DNA of 64,000 bases, taken from NCBI GenBank assembly GCA_023426125.1, contig JAFABI010000053.1, positions 1 through 64,000 on the forward strand, written 5' to 3'. The position numbers and the translations under genes are program-made. Origin of the DNA: Bacillota bacterium (lineage in GTDB: Bacteria > Bacillota > Clostridia > Acetivibrionales > DTU013). Positions within the stretch are counted from its first letter, which is position 1, and each line of letters starts with the position of its first letter. The notes beneath the pieces were generated by a model. It had not been told where the DNA came from. It saw only the letters and a list, made by a program, of their open reading frames with translations, and did no database searches. Below are positions 41,685 to 51,702 of the stretch, piece by piece.

Positions 41685-43317
41685 ACTCATGCTGGCCGAT
41701 GATGAGCCTCTTGTATGCGTGGGCTTGAAGTCAATGCTGAAATGGGAAGAATACGGCATCGAGATCATCGGCACTTCCCGCAATGGTCAGGAAGCGGCGG
41801 AAATGATCGAACGGCTTAAGCCCGACATTGTTGTTGCGGATATTAAAATGCCCCTTAAAACCGGTCTGGAGCTGGCCGAAGAATGTGCCGAGAAGTATGG
41901 AAATATCCCGCTGTTTATCATACTGACAAGTTATTCGGATTTTGAGCTGATGCGCAAGGCTATCCGGGCTCATGTGGTGGATTATCTCGTCAAGCTGGAG
42001 CTTACCGCCGAGTCCCTTTCCGAATCTATCTCAAAGACGGTGTCCATATTGGCCAAATACCACAGGATGGATTCGCAGGACATATCGCCTGTCCGGGGCA
42101 GTATGCAGGTTTTATATGAAAAGTTTTTCCTGCGCCTGTACAACAATCTGTTTGAGAACGAGGAGCAATATCTTGCTCAAAAAGAAGAGCTGGGCATCAA
42201 TTTTTCCGCTTCCGCCTATCTTGCGGCAGCCTGTAAGATTGAGCAGCCGGTTAACGGCGTCAGCGGCGAAAAGTTCCGGGAGCTCTGCGGCAACACCGTG
42301 CAGATCGTACGGGAAACTCTGGGAAAAACGTTCCGCTGCTATATAATGACACTGGACGCCAGCCATTTCAGTATTGCCTTCTGCCTCGAGGAAAATGATA
42401 TTCATGCCGTCCGTGAAGCCCTTGAGGAGGATTTGCTGAAGACAATCACCTTTGTCCATAATTATTTCAACGTGCCGCTGAAGATTGCGGTAGGGCATCC
42501 GGTGGAGCATCCCCGCCGCCTTGATTCAAGCTATTCCACAGCAGGCCGTATATTGCGGTATGCCTCAGCGGACCGGCCTCTCCTGTTTTTCAGAAGCTAT
42601 TCTTCTGAGAATCCGGATTCGGCCTTTGTGTTTTCCGAAATCCGCCTGTCCGTCAGAAAAGCCTTTGAGGAATTGGATGTGACGGCTCTTCGGGAGTCCC
42701 TCACAAAAATTATAAACCACTATATCGATCGGCACGATTTAAGGCTGGAGGCCATGGATACAGCCTGTAATGTGCTGTACATGGCCATTTCCCTCCTTCC
42801 TGATGGAGAAAATACCATGGAGCGGATATTCGGCGACGAGCACGGAGGCTATCGCTGTATCTACCATATGAACACCACAGACAGCATTGTGGACTGGCTT
42901 GTGCGGATGCGGGACGGCTGCTGCGCGCTTCTTTCCTCCCAGCGCCAGAGCTACACCCGGAAAATCGTCGGCGATGTCCAGGCGTATATCCGGGAAAACC
43001 TCGACAAACGACTCTCACTGAATGGTGTGGCGGCTATTTTCAATATCAGCCCCAATTATTTGTCTTCAATGTTTGCCCGGCACAGCGAAGGGTTTGTGGA
43101 ATATACAACCTCGACGCGCATTGAAGCCGCAAAAACGATGCTGGCCAGGGGTGAAGGCCGGATCTATGAAATAGCGGAGCGCGTAGGGTTTGAAAGCATA
43201 TATTATTTCAGCAAGGTATTCAAAAAGGTGGTAGGTATTCCTCCCCGCGAATATGTGCAGAAAATGAACGCCCAAAACGCTGATTCCAGCGGAGAAGTCC
43301 GGAGAGCTTCTCGCTGA
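41677..43317 (+). CDS. AraC-type response regulator, YesN-like
   Basis: About 546 residues. The receiver domain (1-120) has Asp55 as phosphorylation site in VVADIKMP, with the acidic pair LADDEP at the start. A long middle region (130-430) of YesN type follows. The C-terminal AraC domain has two HTH motifs (LSLNGVAAIFNISPNYLSSM; RIYEIAERVGFESIYYFSKV) and ends PREYVQKM. I place the start at TTG (41677), seven bases after GGAGGGAGGG and inside the kinase stop region; a GTG at 41656 would add seven unmatched residues. It should activate the neighbouring sugar importer. Confidence 0.92.
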   Translation: MIKLMLADDEPLVCVGLKSMLKWEEYGIEIIGTSRNGQEAAEMIERLKPDIVVADIKMPLKTGLELAEECAEKYGNIPLFIILTSYSDFELMRKAIRAHVVDYLVKLELTAESLSESISKTVSILAKYHRMDSQDISPVRGSMQVLYEKFFLRLYNNLFENEEQYLAQKEELGINFSASAYLAAACKIEQPVNGVSGEKFRELCGNTVQIVRETLGKTFRCYIMTLDASHFSIAFCLEENDIHAVREALEEDLLKTITFVHNYFNVPLKIAVGHPVEHPRRLDSSYSTAGRILRYASADRPLLFFRSYSSENPDSAFVFSEIRLSVRKAFEELDVTALRESLTKIINHYIDRHDLRLEAMDTACNVLYMAISLLPDGENTMERIFGDEHGGYRCIYHMNTTDSIVDWLVRMRDGCCALLSSQRQSYTRKIVGDVQAYIRENLDKRLSLNGVAAIFNISPNYLSSMFARHSEGFVEYTTSTRIEAAKTMLARGEGRIYEIAERVGFESIYYFSKVFKKVVGIPPREYVQKMNAQNADSSGEVRRASR

Positions 43318-43371
43318 TTTCAATACTCATTGTTCATTTTTCCGGAAGCCATGGCTGCTATTGTGGAAAGG

Positions 43372-43417
43372 GTAAATAAAACAAAGCAGCGACAATCCAA
43401 TTCTGTCGCTGCTTTGT
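43372..43417. terminator. Bidirectional terminator between convergent genes
   Basis: ACAAAGCAGCGACA (43381-43394) and its exact complement (43404-43417) form a 14-bp stem with a nine-base loop. On the minus strand it runs into TTTTATTTA, serving the SLH gene. On the plus strand it is followed by CTGATTTCTC and may stop the response-regulator transcript. Confidence 0.8.
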
Positions 43418-43435
43418 CTGATTTCTCAAACACGT

Positions 43436-45307
43436 TTATTTCGAAAGTAAATTATACAGTACCTGTGCCATTTGAGCCCTGTTGGACTTGCCATTCGGTT
43501 CGAGTTTCCTGCCGTTTCCCGACACGATGCCGCTTTCTACAAAGTTTTCCATGGCATCCGCCGCGTAGTCCGAAATCTCTCCTTCATCGCTATAATTCGA
43601 AAGCAGATTGCCCGTGTTTTCGGCCGGTAATTCACCAAGCAAATCAAGAGCGCGATACAATAGTGTGAACATATCCTGCCTGGTGATTTCGCTGTCGGGA
43701 GCAAAGTTGTTGTTGCCCACACCGCTTGATATCTTAAGCCGCTTTGCCGCCGCCAAATAGTTTGTATAATAGGTATTGCCCGCATCCGCAAAGTTATCGG
43801 CCGGTTTCTCCTCCGGTTCCATTCCATAGGCACGCATCAGCATGACGATGAATTGTCCCCTTGTCAGTGCGGCGTCCGGACTGAACCTGTTTTCTCCCGT
43901 GCCTGTTGTGATGCCGCGAGCCGCTATAAACGTCACCGCCTTATGATACCACGCATTTGTGCTGACATCGGTAAAGTTCACTTTATTGTAGGCAACGGCA
44001 AATTTGGAGAAATGGGTCGTTTTGAAGCCCACCGTTCCCGTTTCCGGGTTGTACGCACCGCGTACCGTTTGTATTTTACCGCTCGAATCATCAATATAGT
44101 AAACAACAATTGCGTTTGCATCCTCTCCGGGCTGCAAGATATAGGGTATGCTTATCTCCGCGCTTTCGCCCCCGAAGCTGGAAATCGGCCTGCCGCCGGC
44201 CAAAACCGAGAAATCATACACAGGCCGCTCCCCTACCATTTTCCGGGTTTCTTCATCCAGTGCGGATATGTCCACCTTTTGAATCCCTATACTGATATCT
44301 CCTGTTACTGTACTGCCGCTAATATTTTCCGTCACATCCGCATCGAAGGTTATTGAACCGATGTCCGTATTCACCTTGATCCTGGCATCCGTCTCCCCGG
44401 CCAGCCTGTCAAATATGTCTCTTGGAATCGTTACCTCGGCAGCTTGGGTTTGTGATGTGGATTTCACTATGATTTCCACAATCGCTTTTTTCCCCTCGTT
44501 CTCTGCAGCCTTTGCACTGTTGATCAGGTTTGCAGCAGCCTCGTTTGTAAGCGTTGCCGTCACCTTGCCGGTGGTTGGGTCGGTTATACCCGTCACTGTT
44601 ACTTTTGCAGTTGTGGTGCCGCCCGTAGTATCGACCGTTGTTTTATCACCTTTTTCTTCACTATTGTTTTTATCACCGTTGTTGTTAGGATCTGAAGATG
44701 ATCTGGCTGTCCACTTTGCATACAGTGTTATATCTGCTGCGCCCATGGTCAGGATCTCCCCTGATCTATAGACTGTACCGGTCCCATCCGGGTTTATAGT
44801 CCAGCCTGTAAATTCGTAACCTGCTTTAGCAAGACCATTCACGTTGCCAAGGACAGTTACCGTTTCATTTTCCGTATAACTGCCGTTGTCTACGGGAACA
44901 GACCCGCTTGTGTGTCCATTCCCATTGTAGGTCACTTTATAAACCTTTGTATCACCGCCATCTTCTTTAATGACTGTGTTATCCCGGGCAGCCAGCGAAC
45001 CGTCCCGGTTATTTACATAGACCGCATAATCGGACAGCGTTCCCAATACTCCGGTGGTAATGGAAGCGGATATCTCTCCGCTTCCACCAGCCACGACTTG
45101 CGCCATTGCCGTAATTTCCGATTTCACTGTATTTACCACTCGAACCGTATAGCTGTCTCCGCTTGTGAAGCCGCTCCCGGTTACCGTTACCGTACCGGCG
45201 ACGTAGGTTGCATCCACCGATACCGATGCCGCTGCAGCCACCGGGACCGGGAATACCGATAAACCTATCAGCAGGATAAGCACTATGGATAATATTCGTT
45301 TGCTCAT
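43436..45307 (-). CDS. SLH-domain cell-surface protein with InlB-type repeat
   Basis: A 623-residue secreted protein. It has a signal peptide (1-26), a beta region, and one InlB/Flg_new-type repeat (about 125-200: YNGNGHTSGSVPVDNGSYTE, AGYEFTGWTINPDGTG, ITLYAKW). A Lys/Asn/Asp/Thr-rich linker and a beta-rich stretch follow. Three SLH domains (about 440-620) have FTDVSTNAWYHKAVTFIAAR, FSPDAALTRGQF, FAPDSEITRQDM and a final NRAQMAQVL. SLH domains bind pyruvylated wall polymer, so this protein sits on the cell wall. AAAGGAGG precedes the ATG. It follows the giant phosphatase gene by 21 bases, so both are probably made together. Confidence 0.9.
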   Translation of the reverse strand: MSKRILSIVLILLIGLSVFPVPVAAAASVSVDATYVAGTVTVTGSGFTSGDSYTVRVVNTVKSEITAMAQVVAGGSGEISASITTGVLGTLSDYAVYVNNRDGSLAARDNTVIKEDGGDTKVYKVTYNGNGHTSGSVPVDNGSYTENETVTVLGNVNGLAKAGYEFTGWTINPDGTGTVYRSGEILTMGAADITLYAKWTARSSSDPNNNGDKNNSEEKGDKTTVDTTGGTTTAKVTVTGITDPTTGKVTATLTNEAAANLINSAKAAENEGKKAIVEIIVKSTSQTQAAEVTIPRDIFDRLAGETDARIKVNTDIGSITFDADVTENISGSTVTGDISIGIQKVDISALDEETRKMVGERPVYDFSVLAGGRPISSFGGESAEISIPYILQPGEDANAIVVYYIDDSSGKIQTVRGAYNPETGTVGFKTTHFSKFAVAYNKVNFTDVSTNAWYHKAVTFIAARGITTGTGENRFSPDAALTRGQFIVMLMRAYGMEPEEKPADNFADAGNTYYTNYLAAAKRLKISSGVGNNNFAPDSEITRQDMFTLLYRALDLLGELPAENTGNLLSNYSDEGEISDYAADAMENFVESGIVSGNGRKLEPNGKSNRAQMAQVLYNLLSK

Positions 45308-45328
45308 GATTTTCCTCCTTTGCCCGGC

Positions 45329-48300
45329 TTAATTTGTGCTGCCATATGCATACACCTGAACATTCATGTCTTCGCCGGAAAGGTCTGGCATACCGCTAAC
45401 GAGCCAAACATCGACTTTTGTCCCTGATGTCTGATAAGATACGGTAATGTCTGCGGTTGTAGCGGATATCATTACGACAGAAACCTTGGCGTTTGTTCCT
45501 GCTCCCTCGGTAAACTGTACGACGAGGAATTTTCCGGCTAAATCCTGAGTGGCGTCAATGTTGACAACTCTTGTATAACCTGCGCCGCCGGCGTTTTCCG
45601 CACCTATTGTCAGAGAGAAACCCGTATATTCCGGAACGACTACATCTGCCGACTCACTTGCATTGTATCCTTCTTTCGCCGCATACCTTACCTTATATGT
45701 TCCCGGCGCCAATCCGGTGATTTCGGTTCCTACTGCCATACTCCATTCCGTATCCGTTGACAGCCTGTATTCCATATCTGCCGTTGTTCCTGTGATTTTA
45801 CCGTCACTGTTGGCGCTTGTCGTCGGCGCTATCCCTGCCAGGCCTGTCGGAGCATCCTGATCCTGGTTCCCTGATGATAGCGTATAGGTTATATGGAGGG
45901 CAGGCGCCATTGTCGGTTCGCCATCATAAGCTTCGGCAGTCCTGTTGCCGGTCCCGCTTAGAATAAAGCTAATGGAATTTCCCGCGATCCACGCGTCCTT
46001 ATCCGCTATTTCCTGTACCAGGGATGCAAGATTGGGAGTTCGCTGTTTTTCACCGGCCTCATGTTCAACCGTCCACAAATTCGCATTATTCTCTTCATAC
46101 CATTCCACAAAATTGCTTGTCCTGACGCGCGAAGAGATATTATACCGAACATTGGCAAAGGCAGTCGAATTGGCAGCATCCTCCGCATAAACAGCAATGT
46201 CGAACGGGTCCGTACTCTTGTTGGGCTCGTCAACGGTAAACTGAATATACGCGTTAAGGATGGTTGCCCCTTTGGGAATGCGAAGATCTGCAAATCGTAT
46301 TCCCACAAGCTGTTCTTCCTTATCGGAAGAACTGGTCGGGCTTTCCCACCCTATTTCCAGGTCGGAACTGTTGTAATCCATATTTCCATCTGCAATCCAC
46401 TCTTCCATATCATCAAAAGCTTCTTTAACCTGGGACACGATTGTTCCAACCATAACGTTTATGCTCACCGGATTGCTTGAAACGGTGTAGCCTCCGACGG
46501 TCACCTCAGCCCGGACCGTGACTGCGGTATCCGTTTCAGGCGGGTTCTGGAGAGTCACCGTTCCATCCGGAGTAATTGACAGTACGTCGGATGGTTCCGT
46601 CCTATAGATTACGGTTGCACCGGCAAGGTCAGCATCGTAACCCAGACCGTCTTTTGCCGTTAAGCCAAGTTTTATGCTTTCGCCAGGATTCGTAGTCAAA
46701 GTGTCTCCCGCTGCTGTAAGATCAACCCTGGAAAGTGCTGCAACATCTCCCTTATATAGGGTATAAGTATCTACCATTGCTCCGGTATCTACACGATAGG
46801 TGGATATGGTAAAGGTATTCTCCGTAACCTCTACATTGGAATAAGTCGGTGTTCTCAGCTGCTGGCGTACGGCCGCGTATACCTCGGCCGTAGCTTGCAG
46901 GTCGTAATACTTGCTGCCGCTTGCGGAGTTGGCGGTAATATACAAAGTACCGCTCGGATTTACGACCCTGCCTTCGGAATCGACGGTTTGATTTGTCTGT
47001 GCCTCGCCGCCTGACATCTGATACGACCTTGTGTAGGAATGGTCATGGCCTGCAAGCACCACATCAATAGCATTTTCATCAAAAACCGGATATAAGCTGT
47101 TCCTCAAGTTTATGATGGATTCCTCGGTGGAATGGCCGGCAGAGCTGTAAATGGAATGATGGAACATTACCACCTTCCACTTTATATCCTTATCACTGTT
47201 TGCCGAAATTGCTTCCTCTATAAAAGCCTGGTGGGATCCGGCACTTGAATTATTCGAGTTTAACACCATGTATAAGGTATTTCCATATGTAAACCAATAA
47301 TCTCCGCCGGCTGCAGTAGCGCCATATTCGGCGGATTCATTCGGCGAGTTGAAAACATAGTGATACAGCTGATTATTATCATGGTTGCCTATGGTCGGTA
47401 CAAGAGGCATGGCAGCCAGTTCAGCAGCATGAAAGAATCCCAGATACTGCTCTTCTGACTTTGCGTTATCTACCTGATCCCCCGCGCTTAAAATAAAACT
47501 TGTGTCGCCAAAGGAATCAAGTGCCTTTGTAACGGTATTTGCCCACGATAGCGCATCGTTGACAATGTTTCCGCTGGCACCTATTTGCGGGTCACCCACG
47601 AAAATAGCGTTGTAACTGCCGGGATCCTTCGTTTTGAATGTGTATACTTTTGTGTAATGGGTTCCGTTTCCGACACGGTAAGAATATTCCGTTAAAGGCT
47701 CAAGCCCTGTTACACCGGCTTTATTGGAAAATAAATCAGACGCTAAAGGTACAACAGTACCTGTAAAAACTTTTGCCGTATCAGGGAAAGTAAATTGGTT
47801 GATCATGTCAGATGTCCTGGCTATTTGTACGAGACAGGTTGAAGCTGCCTCACTTGTAGCCCAGCTGAAGTTCATCCGGGTTTCGTCGGTTCCCGGCTGC
47901 ATTGTGATGAAATAAGGTTCGATATCGCCTGAATTCCGGTATACAAGTTCCGCTTTAGCCATAATAATTGCCAATCTCGCCGCATCGACTTCAGCCTGTG
48001 TCGCCGAGGTATTGGATTCCGTTTGTATTCCTGCCGCTATTGCAGCCGCATAATCGCTCCAGCTATCGGCAGTATAATCCGATTCATCTAATATGAAAAC
48101 CGGATTTGCATGATCCTCTCCGATTTCCTCATCCAGGGTCCTTATGAGATAGGAATAGTTTGTTTCCGTTCCTCCGGAAAAATCTTTGTCTTTATAGATC
48201 GCATAAGTATCAATCAGTTCATCGTTATCTACACGGTAGGTCGATATGGTAAAGGTTTTTTCCGTAACCTCTATGTTCGAATATGTCGGCTTCTTTCCCT

Positions 48301-50020
48301 GCCAGCGTACAGCCCTGTATGTCGAGTCCACGTCTTTAAAATCATAATATTTGCTGCCGCTTCCGGAGTTGGCGGTAATGTACAAAGTACCGGCCGGGTT
48401 TACAACTCTGCCTTCGCTATCATAAAGCACACTCTGTATTTCCCCGCCTAACATTTGATACGACCTTGTATAGCAGTGGTCATGGCCTGCAAGCACTACA
48501 TCAATCTTATATGCATCAAAAACCGGATACAAGCTGTTTCTTAAGTTTAAAATGGAACTATCCGTAGAGTGGCTGGCAGAACTGTAAATGGAATGATGGA
48601 ACATTACTACCTTCCATTTTATATCCTTGTCAGCGTTGGCCAAAATTGCCTCCCCGATAAAGGCTTCATGGGATGTGGCACTTGAGTTATTTGAGTTTAA
48701 TACCATGTACAGGGTATTTCCGTAAGTAAACCAGTAATCTCCGCCGGCTGAGGTAGTGCCGTAGGAATCGGACTCATTGGGTGAATTGTAATGATAGGAA
48801 TACAGGATATTGTTATCGTGGTTTCCTATGGTTGAAACAAGAGGAATTGACGTGAGCTCCGGCGCACTGAAAAATCCGTCATACTGGCTCTCCGATGTCG
48901 AGGTCTCGACCTGGTCGCCCGCACTCAAAATAAAGCTGGTATCCGGGTATTTATAAACGGCTTCGGCAACCGTATTTACCCAGCCCGCCGTATCGCCGGC
49001 AACGTTTCCGCTGGACCCTATCTGCGGGTCGCCAACCAAAAGAGCGCTGTAGCTGCCGGCATCCCTTGTTGTAAAGCTGTATACCGGGCTAAAGTGAGTT
49101 CCATCACCGACACGGTATACATATTCCGTGGAAGCTTCAAGTCCCGTCACGGTTACTTCATTTGAATTATTTTGGGCGGAGGCAGCGGTTACCACGCCTT
49201 CAAAGTTTTCCGCAGAATCCGGGAAAACATTTCCCGTCCTATCGGACTTTTTTGCAATCTGAACAAAGCAGGAAGTATTCCCGGGATCCGAATACCAGCA
49301 AAAGTTCATCATGCTTTCATCCGAGCCTGGCTGCATAGTAAGATTGCGGATATCATCGGCAGGCTCGTCAGGCTGCTCCTCACCGGCTTCTTCCAGAAAC
49401 AGTTCAAAGTCCATAATGGTGTCGGAGCTGGAACTGTTTGCATTTTTAACGATTGCGGTTATGACATTTTCCCCCGTCCGGAAAGCCGGCATTTTATCGG
49501 AAGGAATGGTAAAATCCTTCCATGCAGGGGTTCCAACGGTAGCGGATGACCAATTTGCATAAACTGCGTCAGCTACACTGGTGTTAAAAGCATAGACTGA
49601 AACGCCGTTCACATACAATAACACACCATCGTCAATAAGATGCTTTCCTGTTACTTTGTAACCGGAAAAATCCGTTACATCAGGAATCTGAATGGTAGTT
49701 TTGAAATAAGTCGAAGGGTAGCACCCCTCAGCCGGCTTGGTCAATCTGGTGGCAAGATTATTATATGTTTCTGTCCCGTTGGTTGCAAAGCCTATAGGAG
49801 CCGTCCCCGTCGGCCATAGGCTTGTATCATATGCCGCCGAAGGTGTTTGCCAGTCTTCCCCATCCAACTTAGTCCCGTCAACACAGTACGACCATGTTGA
49901 TCCTCTTTCCAAAATCGGTACAGGAGTATGTTCCTCTATTGCATGCACGGTTACCGGAACAAAACTTGCCGGGCTTAATAGAATCAGCAGTGCCAACAGA
50001 AGTGAAAATATCCTTTTCAA
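45329..50020 (-). CDS. Giant secreted tandem metallophosphatase (purple acid phosphatase-like)
   Basis: A 1563-residue exported protein starting at TTG behind GGGG. Modules in order: signal peptide; a beta-sandwich (about 35-215); a PAP-type fibronectin domain plus metallophosphatase (about 230-610); a FIVAR-like helical spacer (625-695); a second fibronectin-phosphatase pair (705-1085); a BIG-like domain (1090-1180); a further beta module (1185-1350); and a C-terminal beta region. Both phosphatase copies keep the metal ligands GDPQIG, SAGDQV, GNHDN (about 398 and 878), MFHHSIYSS and LAGHDH, so both should be active phosphoesterases. It has no wall anchor of its own; the SLH protein encoded next may hold it. 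Confidence 0.9.
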   Translation of the reverse strand: MKRIFSLLLALLILLSPASFVPVTVHAIEEHTPVPILERGSTWSYCVDGTKLDGEDWQTPSAAYDTSLWPTGTAPIGFATNGTETYNNLATRLTKPAEGCYPSTYFKTTIQIPDVTDFSGYKVTGKHLIDDGVLLYVNGVSVYAFNTSVADAVYANWSSATVGTPAWKDFTIPSDKMPAFRTGENVITAIVKNANSSSSDTIMDFELFLEEAGEEQPDEPADDIRNLTMQPGSDESMMNFCWYSDPGNTSCFVQIAKKSDRTGNVFPDSAENFEGVVTAASAQNNSNEVTVTGLEASTEYVYRVGDGTHFSPVYSFTTRDAGSYSALLVGDPQIGSSGNVAGDTAGWVNTVAEAVYKYPDTSFILSAGDQVETSTSESQYDGFFSAPELTSIPLVSTIGNHDNNILYSYHYNSPNESDSYGTTSAGGDYWFTYGNTLYMVLNSNNSSATSHEAFIGEAILANADKDIKWKVVMFHHSIYSSASHSTDSSILNLRNSLYPVFDAYKIDVVLAGHDHCYTRSYQMLGGEIQSVLYDSEGRVVNPAGTLYITANSGSGSKYYDFKDVDSTYRAVRWQGKKPTYSNIEVTEKTFTISTYRVDNDELIDTYAIYKDKDFSGGTETNYSYLIRTLDEEIGEDHANPVFILDESDYTADSWSDYAAAIAAGIQTESNTSATQAEVDAARLAIIMAKAELVYRNSGDIEPYFITMQPGTDETRMNFSWATSEAASTCLVQIARTSDMINQFTFPDTAKVFTGTVVPLASDLFSNKAGVTGLEPLTEYSYRVGNGTHYTKVYTFKTKDPGSYNAIFVGDPQIGASGNIVNDALSWANTVTKALDSFGDTSFILSAGDQVDNAKSEEQYLGFFHAAELAAMPLVPTIGNHDNNQLYHYVFNSPNESAEYGATAAGGDYWFTYGNTLYMVLNSNNSSAGSHQAFIEEAISANSDKDIKWKVVMFHHSIYSSAGHSTEESIINLRNSLYPVFDENAIDVVLAGHDHSYTRSYQMSGGEAQTNQTVDSEGRVVNPSGTLYITANSASGSKYYDLQATAEVYAAVRQQLRTPTYSNVEVTENTFTISTYRVDTGAMVDTYTLYKGDVAALSRVDLTAAGDTLTTNPGESIKLGLTAKDGLGYDADLAGATVIYRTEPSDVLSITPDGTVTLQNPPETDTAVTVRAEVTVGGYTVSSNPVSINVMVGTIVSQVKEAFDDMEEWIADGNMDYNSSDLEIGWESPTSSSDKEEQLVGIRFADLRIPKGATILNAYIQFTVDEPNKSTDPFDIAVYAEDAANSTAFANVRYNISSRVRTSNFVEWYEENNANLWTVEHEAGEKQRTPNLASLVQEIADKDAWIAGNSISFILSGTGNRTAEAYDGEPTMAPALHITYTLSSGNQDQDAPTGLAGIAPTTSANSDGKITGTTADMEYRLSTDTEWSMAVGTEITGLAPGTYKVRYAAKEGYNASESADVVVPEYTGFSLTIGAENAGGAGYTRVVNIDATQDLAGKFLVVQFTEGAGTNAKVSVVMISATTADITVSYQTSGTKVDVWLVSGMPDLSGEDMNVQVYAYGSTN
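46780..49340 (-). repeat. Intragenic tandem duplication of the phosphatase module (about 1.44 kb)
   Basis: DNA of 46780-47900 matches 48216-49340 at an offset of about 1436-1438 bases, with long nearly identical tracts, for example around GGAATGATGGAACATTAC at 47152 and 48592. The copied unit is about 478 codons and covers fibronectin, phosphatase and spacer. Both copies are open. Confidence 0.85.
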
Positions 50021-50131
50021 GTTTATACATCCCCTTTCAGGCTAATAATGTATATAAGATACAGCGGTTACATGATCTGTTCCATCGTATTTTAGTAAAG
50101 TCATAGTTAACTGTATGTAAAGCAAGCATCG

Positions 50132-50244
50132 GTAAAAATATAACTTCCGCTATAAGTTTCTGCAAATACAGCTCTTTACGGCCGGGGCTGGTCGCAAATG
50201 CTTTGCTTTTGCAGAAAAACGGAAGTAATATTTTCAGTGCTCCT
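50132..50244. repeat. Palindromic repeat family B, copy 1
   Basis: Ends AATATAACTTCCG and CGGAAGTAATATT with inner TTTCTGCAAA and TTTTGCAGAAA form a long imperfect palindrome around GGCCGGGGCTGGTCGC. The reverse complement of 54714-54797 has the same order of blocks, so this is a repeat family. It fills the gap between the phosphatase and YibE/F genes, where no gene is visible. Confidence 0.65.
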
Positions 50245-50284
50245 AACTTTGAATTCTGTTGTTGTATTGAAAAGCCCTGGATTT

Positions 50285-51475
50285 CTACTTTCTTTTTACG
50301 AATACTTCTGCAGTGATTGCAGCCGTCAAAGGAACTGTCAGTATTATACCCAGGCTTCCGGCCAACATCTGAGCAATTTCAATCGCTATCAGGTTCATGT
50401 TCAAAAGCTGGTTATACTGGACTGAATAGGAATACAATAAGATTATCATATTCAGCGCTGTTCCTGTAAAGGCTAAAATCAAAGTATTTGACATGGATCC
50501 TATCATGTCTTTTCCGACATTCATCCCCGCTTTAAACAGTTCTAAGCCGTTAAGCCCCGGCCTGTTGATATGGATTTCATTGATGGACGAAACAATCGAT
50601 ATGGCTGTGTCCATGATAGCGCCTAAAGAAGCGATTAATATTCCGGCAAACAATAAGTCTTTAACCATCAGACCTGTTGTCTGACTGATAAGAAGCAGGC
50701 TTTCAGCCTCCTCGGTGTTATATCCCGACAGATGCATTATTTTGCCGAATACAAACAGGATAACACCTGAAAGGACGACTCCGCAGGTTGTGCCCAGTAT
50801 CGCGCAAAGGCTTTTTTGCCCAAGCCCGTTGATAAATATCATCGTTGCAGTTGTCACCATGACAACCAGCGCTATGGCCGCCCAAATCGGAGAAAAGCCT
50901 CTGACAACGAGGGGCAGAAAGACCAGGAACACGCAGATAAATGTATAAATCAGGCTGAATCCGGACATCATTCCTTTTTTACCGCCTACTAAAATCAACG
51001 CTATAAAAAAAACTAATCCCATCAAATAGATATACGGCGCCCGGTAATAGTTGTAAACCAGTACCTGGAATCGGCCCGAGTCCAGTGAATCCACAATAAC
51101 AACCAGCTTTTGTCCTGATTTGGCCACAATGCTGTTGTATGTACTCAGTGAATTGGTAACGGTAACTGTTTCCCCTTTATGCTTTCCCGTCAAAAGCTCA
51201 AGCTTTAAGGTTTGTGTTCCAACCATTATGCCGGTTTGATGTATACTATCCGTTAAAGATTCCTGAACGACCGTTATAACCTTTCCTATTTCGTAATCGG
51301 TGGATGCACCTGTCATCCCTGTTGAATACTGATTGTATTTTAGACTATTGATTATGATGATAACGAACAACGTAATTAATAGAATTGCTAAAGCGGATGT
51401 TATACTATTGATTTTATACCCGTGTCTCGTTTGACTTTTCATTTGCATTTTCATTTTCTTCTTCACCATTGACAT
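50285..51475 (-). CDS. YibE/F family membrane protein
   Basis: A 396-residue protein of the YibE/YibF family. An N-terminal anchor helix is followed by an extracellular domain (about 50-150: GKVITVVQESLTDSIHQTG, TNSLSTYNSIVAKSGQKLVV) and about seven membrane segments with FVIALILVGGKKGMMSGFSL-like and LVIASLGAIMDTAISIVSSI-like regions. Function is unknown; the family is widespread in Gram-positives and Thermotogae. No clear ribosome site is visible before the first ATG (51475) or the in-frame ATG two codons later, so translation may be weak. It is flanked by repeats and appears monocistronic. Confidence 0.88.
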   Translation of the reverse strand: MSMVKKKMKMQMKSQTRHGYKINSITSALAILLITLFVIIIINSLKYNQYSTGMTGASTDYEIGKVITVVQESLTDSIHQTGIMVGTQTLKLELLTGKHKGETVTVTNSLSTYNSIVAKSGQKLVVIVDSLDSGRFQVLVYNYYRAPYIYLMGLVFFIALILVGGKKGMMSGFSLIYTFICVFLVFLPLVVRGFSPIWAAIALVVMVTTATMIFINGLGQKSLCAILGTTCGVVLSGVILFVFGKIMHLSGYNTEEAESLLLISQTTGLMVKDLLFAGILIASLGAIMDTAISIVSSINEIHINRPGLNGLELFKAGMNVGKDMIGSMSNTLILAFTGTALNMIILLYSYSVQYNQLLNMNLIAIEIAQMLAGSLGIILTVPLTAAITAEVFVKRK

Positions 51476-51702
51476 AAGCTTTATGGATTTTAGGAATTAA
51501 TAATAATTGTATTCCTTTCCTAAGCAAAATCAACTGAAAAGCAAACAGTTTACATGAGTTTTACCCAAACATAACATTTTCTCGTTTCAACGAGGCTGGT
51601 CGCAGACTTTTTTATAACCATTATTCCTTGATCCCAGTTTTTTCTCCGACGACATCTTCTTAAAATACAGGGTTATGTCATCATCCAATCTTATCGTAGT
51701 TG

